Shown here: piece by piece, positions 49,404-52,083 of the stretch
Layout: each line of letters opens with the position of its first letter
Position numbering within the stretch: position 1 is the stretch's first letter
From: Bacteroidales bacterium
GTDB taxonomy: Bacteria; Bacteroidota; Bacteroidia; Bacteroidales; UBA3824
DNA: 52,083 nt
Reading direction: 5' to 3'
NCBI GenBank assembly: GCA_017544805.1
Contig: JAFYDK010000123.1
Coordinates: 1 to 52,083 of the forward strand
Made by a program: the position numbers and the translations under genes
The notes under the pieces: generated by a model
The model's database searches: none
What the model was told of the DNA's origin: nothing
Seen by the model: only the letters and a program-made list of their open reading frames with translations

Positions 49404-50273
49404 ATGTACAAATACAGATTAGGAACTTACAAAGAAGTCGGAAAAACCGTTTGTCCGTATTGCGGCAAAAAAGAGTTTGTCCGGCTTATAATAAATGAAT
49501 CGGGCAAAATTCCCGGTGAAAAATACGGACGTTGCGACCGCGACACCTGCCCCAGCCGGGCAATGTCGCAAAACGGCATAATCTATCCCGAAAAGGATTT
49601 AGACACGTTGAATTTAGAGGCGGTGAAAAATAACGACAAGCCAAAAGAATATTACGATGACGAAACTGTTGATAAATACGCCGAAAAACGCACAGAAAAC
49701 GCGCTTTGCCGCTATCTGTTACAACAGGTCAAAGACAAAGACCGCTTTGAAAACGTCTTGAAAATGTACCGTATAGGCAGCATAAATGACGGAATAATTT
49801 TTTGGCAGATTGACCAACTCGACCTTATACATCGAGGCAAAGTCATGTTTTACGAAAGCGACGGACACCGCAAAAAGGCCGCAGGCGCAATTACGATGAT
49901 GTGGAAAATTTTGAACCGGGACAGGGATTCTGAACCTGAAATGTGTTTTTTCGGGCAACACCTTGTTTATAAATCCGACAAGCCCGTCGGCATAGTTGAA
50001 AGCGAAAAAACGGCGTTGGTTGCAAGTTACGCCATGCCGGAACTGACATGGATTGCAACTTTGAGCGTAAACAATTTTAATTCAGAAAGAATGAATTTTT
50101 TTAAAAGTTTCAAAAAGCCGGTTTTTGTTTTTCCTGATTTTGACGGTTACGGAAACTGGGCAGGGAAAACGGAATTTATCAGGTCCGCTTTGAATATTGA
50201 CATAACAGTTGATAACACAATAAAAAAACTCGGCAGCGGCAAACAAGACCTTGCCGACTTGTTTTTGAGTTAA
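49404..50273 (+). CDS. Zinc-ribbon/Toprim primase-like protein (DUF6371-like)
   Basis: A 289-residue protein. A zinc-binding motif at the N-terminus uses Cys17, Cys20, Cys44 and Cys49 (VCPYCGKK and RCDRDTCPS). The C-terminal half has a Toprim-like arrangement: PVGIVESEKTALVAS with Glu199, and VFVFPDFDGYGNW with Asp245/Asp247. This matches Bacteroidota phage primase-like DUF6371 proteins as I know them. It would prime DNA synthesis together with the helicase that follows 16 bp later. The spacing of the zinc ligands and the complete acidic set support an active primase. Confidence 0.75.
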   Translation: MYKYRLGTYKEVGKTVCPYCGKKEFVRLIINESGKIPGEKYGRCDRDTCPSRAMSQNGIIYPEKDLDTLNLEAVKNNDKPKEYYDDETVDKYAEKRTENALCRYLLQQVKDKDRFENVLKMYRIGSINDGIIFWQIDQLDLIHRGKVMFYESDGHRKKAAGAITMMWKILNRDRDSEPEMCFFGQHLVYKSDKPVGIVESEKTALVASYAMPELTWIATLSVNNFNSERMNFFKSFKKPVFVFPDFDGYGNWAGKTEFIRSALNIDITVDNTIKKLGSGKQDLADLFLS

Positions 50274-50289
50274 AAAAGGAGGCGGCAAA

Positions 50290-52083
50290 ATGATAGACGA
50301 CCAAAAAGAATTACGCGATAAAGTGCTTACTAATGTGAACGTAAAGGTAAAAGCCAACACAGAAGGAACAAAGCGAAAAAAGACTTACATTTATACGAAT
50401 AAAGTCAGAATTAATTCTGACGGCGTATATTATTCGGGCGATTGTGTTGCGAAATTTCCAATCCAAATAAAACATTTAATCCGCAATTCTGATGACGAGG
50501 TTTTCCGTATTGTCCAACTCGGAAACGACAAAAATTTGGAACTTGACGAGCCTGTTTTCATAAAACTTTCAAACAAGGATTTTTCGTCCGCAGACAAATT
50601 CAGAAGTGCGGTTTATAAACAGCAAAAAGTTTTCACAGGCAAAAATACGGCATTTTTTGAGATTTTGGAGGCGATGCCGCCCGTTGATGAAAGCGTTTAT
50701 GTTGAAAAACTCGGTTGGAACAACGACGCACACGCTTATTTTTTCTCCAACGTTGCAATCAAGGACGGCGAGGTTTTAAAGCCTGACGAGTTCGGTCTCG
50801 TAAAATCCGGCAACAAATCTTTTTTTATGCCATACGTAGATTCGATAACAGGCGGCGTTGCAAAAGACGATGTAGCGGACAGTTTTCAGTATTTTGAAAA
50901 CAACGAAATGACCTTCAACAAGTGGTTTCAGTTGCTTTTGGACGCTCACAAACATTATTGCATTTTGCCGACGTGCTTTATGATAGCGAGCATATTCCGG
51001 GACATACTTTTCGACGAATTGAAGTTTATGCCGATTCTGTATGTAAAAGGTGTTCGCGGTTCGGGTAAGTCGTCAATAATCAGAAACTTGACGGCGGTTT
51101 TCGGAAAGTCTCAAAAGGAAGTGTCTCTAAAAGGCAACCAAAACACGCCCAAATCCATGGCACGAATGTTAAACCAAAAATCCAACTCAATGGTTTGGCT
51201 TGACGAGTACCACAACGACATTGTCGGCAACGTTCAAGGTATGTTGCAAAGTATGTACGACGGTGCGGGTTATCAGAAGGCGAGTTTCAGTAACGATAAC
51301 AAAATTGATAGTGTTGATGTACAGTCGTCATTGGTTTTGACATCCAACTATCTGCCCGAAAACGAAATTTTTTTCACGAGGACGATTTTGGTTCAGGCAA
51401 ACGAAACGAGCAAAACGCCACAGCAGCGCGAGGCTTTCAAAAAACTTATTGAAATAGAGCGCGGAGGATTGTCCTGCATTTGTGCGGAACTCTTAAAATA
51501 TCGCAAGTTAATTGAGGAACGTTTCAAAGGAATGTATGACACTCTGTTTGAGTATTTTTTCAACCGTCTGCCGGGCATTGACACCCGTTTTCTTGACAAT
51601 ATGGCTGGTATTTTGGCTCCGGCGATGATTCTTTTGGACGAAAAGAAAATCCGCATGGTAAATCTTGATTTTATGGAAGTATTAGGCTTAATGGCAGCGA
51701 AAAACATTCAAGAGCAGTTTAATTTGTTGGAAGAGACAAATGTAACACTTGAATTTTGGAATATTATTCAGGTTCTTTACGACCGTGGTACGATTAAAAA
51801 AGGTCAAGACTTGAAACTATTGAACGACACCCGCGACGGTAAGACGTTTTACGATGAGTTTGTGGCGTTGCGGCTTGGGCGGCTCTATGTTCCGTATGCG
51901 AAGGAGGCGGGCAACCGTGCGAAGTCCCAGCAGGAAATTTCGGAGGAGATTATACACTCTGAATATTTTGTCTGCAAAAAGGACGTGCGGTATCTTTCGG
52001 AAGGAGATGACCTTGGCGAAAAGCGCAGTTGGACAAATCCGACATCATCTATTATCCTGAACTATCAGGAATTAAAGAAAAAA
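50290..52083 (+). CDS. Replicative SF3/DUF927-like helicase (runs off the right edge)
   Basis: At least 598 codons without a stop up to the last base of the window. It starts at an ATG behind an excellent Shine-Dalgarno (AAGGAGG, 9 nt spacing). Walker A GVRGSGKSS lies at 254-262 and Walker B MVWLDEYHN near 311-319. Residues about 131-456 are nearly identical to the helicase in the insert at 43956; N-terminal 60 and C-terminal 140 residues differ. It directly follows the primase-like gene, the natural position for a replicative helicase, so this copy is the resident one. The C-terminus is close to complete (NPTSSIILNYQELKKK) by comparison with its relative. Confidence 0.85.
   Translation, partial: MIDDQKELRDKVLTNVNVKVKANTEGTKRKKTYIYTNKVRINSDGVYYSGDCVAKFPIQIKHLIRNSDDEVFRIVQLGNDKNLELDEPVFIKLSNKDFSSADKFRSAVYKQQKVFTGKNTAFFEILEAMPPVDESVYVEKLGWNNDAHAYFFSNVAIKDGEVLKPDEFGLVKSGNKSFFMPYVDSITGGVAKDDVADSFQYFENNEMTFNKWFQLLLDAHKHYCILPTCFMIASIFRDILFDELKFMPILYVKGVRGSGKSSIIRNLTAVFGKSQKEVSLKGNQNTPKSMARMLNQKSNSMVWLDEYHNDIVGNVQGMLQSMYDGAGYQKASFSNDNKIDSVDVQSSLVLTSNYLPENEIFFTRTILVQANETSKTPQQREAFKKLIEIERGGLSCICAELLKYRKLIEERFKGMYDTLFEYFFNRLPGIDTRFLDNMAGILAPAMILLDEKKIRMVNLDFMEVLGLMAAKNIQEQFNLLEETNVTLEFWNIIQVLYDRGTIKKGQDLKLLNDTRDGKTFYDEFVALRLGRLYVPYAKEAGNRAKSQQEISEEIIHSEYFVCKKDVRYLSEGDDLGEKRSWTNPTSSIILNYQELKKK

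Larger units (their letters stand above)
28637..52083. mobile_element. Putative tailless, membrane-containing prophage (right end outside the window)
   Basis: A contiguous block of phage-type genes with higher GC than the host DNA, dense ATGA-coupled genes and modular order: packaging ATPase operon, structural and lysis operon, minus-strand toxin-antitoxin and repressor block, rightward early and replication operon. No terminase, portal, sheath, tape measure or baseplate gene is visible in 23 kb. Candidate virion genes are two capsid-like paralogues and many single-membrane-pass proteins. No integrase is visible; it may lie beyond the right edge, or the phage may use host XerC/XerD. Boundaries are approximate: the left end lies between 28,157 and 28,770. 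Confidence 0.7.

Noticed and set aside
43956..52083. Simple inversion of a segment as the cause of the opposite helicase copies
   Set aside because: The early gene frame is restored exactly by removing 43953-45780, and the genes from 45864 onward already read in the expected early direction. An insertion explains this better. Later inversion between the copies is still possible.

Overview
The window is from a low-GC member of the Bacteroidota, most likely a Bacteroidales-like gut or rumen organism. The evidence is a giant cell-surface protein with a type IX secretion (T9SS) C-terminal domain, a GWxTD-domain lipoprotein, a Reg_prop/Y_Y_Y sensor protein, DUF5618- and DUF6371-like genes, and promoters of the Bacteroidota form TTTG-N20-TAnnTTTG.

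Host part, about 1-28,200. An ATP-grasp-like protein and a GWxTD lipoprotein are followed by a 1611-residue membrane sensor that joins two periplasmic solute-binding domains, a beta-propeller and a SpoIIE-type phosphatase. Next come a membrane protein of unknown function on the minus strand and an MBOAT acyltransferase. A minus-strand tryptophan operon follows (trpL-trpE-trpG-trpD). Its leader peptide has three consecutive Trp codons and sits in front of a terminator hairpin, which is a readable attenuator. Then come an ABC-F ATPase, and a two-gene minus-strand operon of a 3683-residue YDG/MBG-repeat T9SS protein and an OmpA-family protein. The giant gene has a run of nine G in codons 13-16, a candidate phase-variation switch.

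Element part, about 28,640 to beyond the right end. This looks like one prophage whose right end lies outside the window. I see no terminase, portal, tail or tape-measure gene. Instead there is a small A32/P9-like packaging ATPase, two tandem paralogous proteins that are the best candidates for major capsid proteins, and a run of short proteins with one membrane segment each (including peptidoglycan-binding, annexin-repeat and LEA-like domains). A collagen-like fibre, a probable receptor-binding protein and two membrane-anchored wall-degrading enzymes follow. This is the layout expected of a tailless, membrane-containing icosahedral phage. Two rightward operons (28,824-31,793 and 32,043-42,007) are preceded by related clusters of 10-bp GTAAAC repeats.

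Control and replication part, 42,000-52,083. A minus-strand block carries hicB-hicA, a DUF4160-DUF2442 pair and an XRE-type repressor. A rightward early promoter overlaps a direct-repeat operator next to the repressor and drives an early operon that ends in a primase-like protein and an SF3/DUF927-like helicase. The first early gene is split by a 1.83-kb insert that consists almost exactly of a second helicase gene, in opposite orientation, with its own promoter. Removing the insert restores a 77-codon reading frame. The two helicases are nearly identical in their ATPase cores but diverge at both ends. The insert and the putative tailless virion module are the two most interesting parts of the window.
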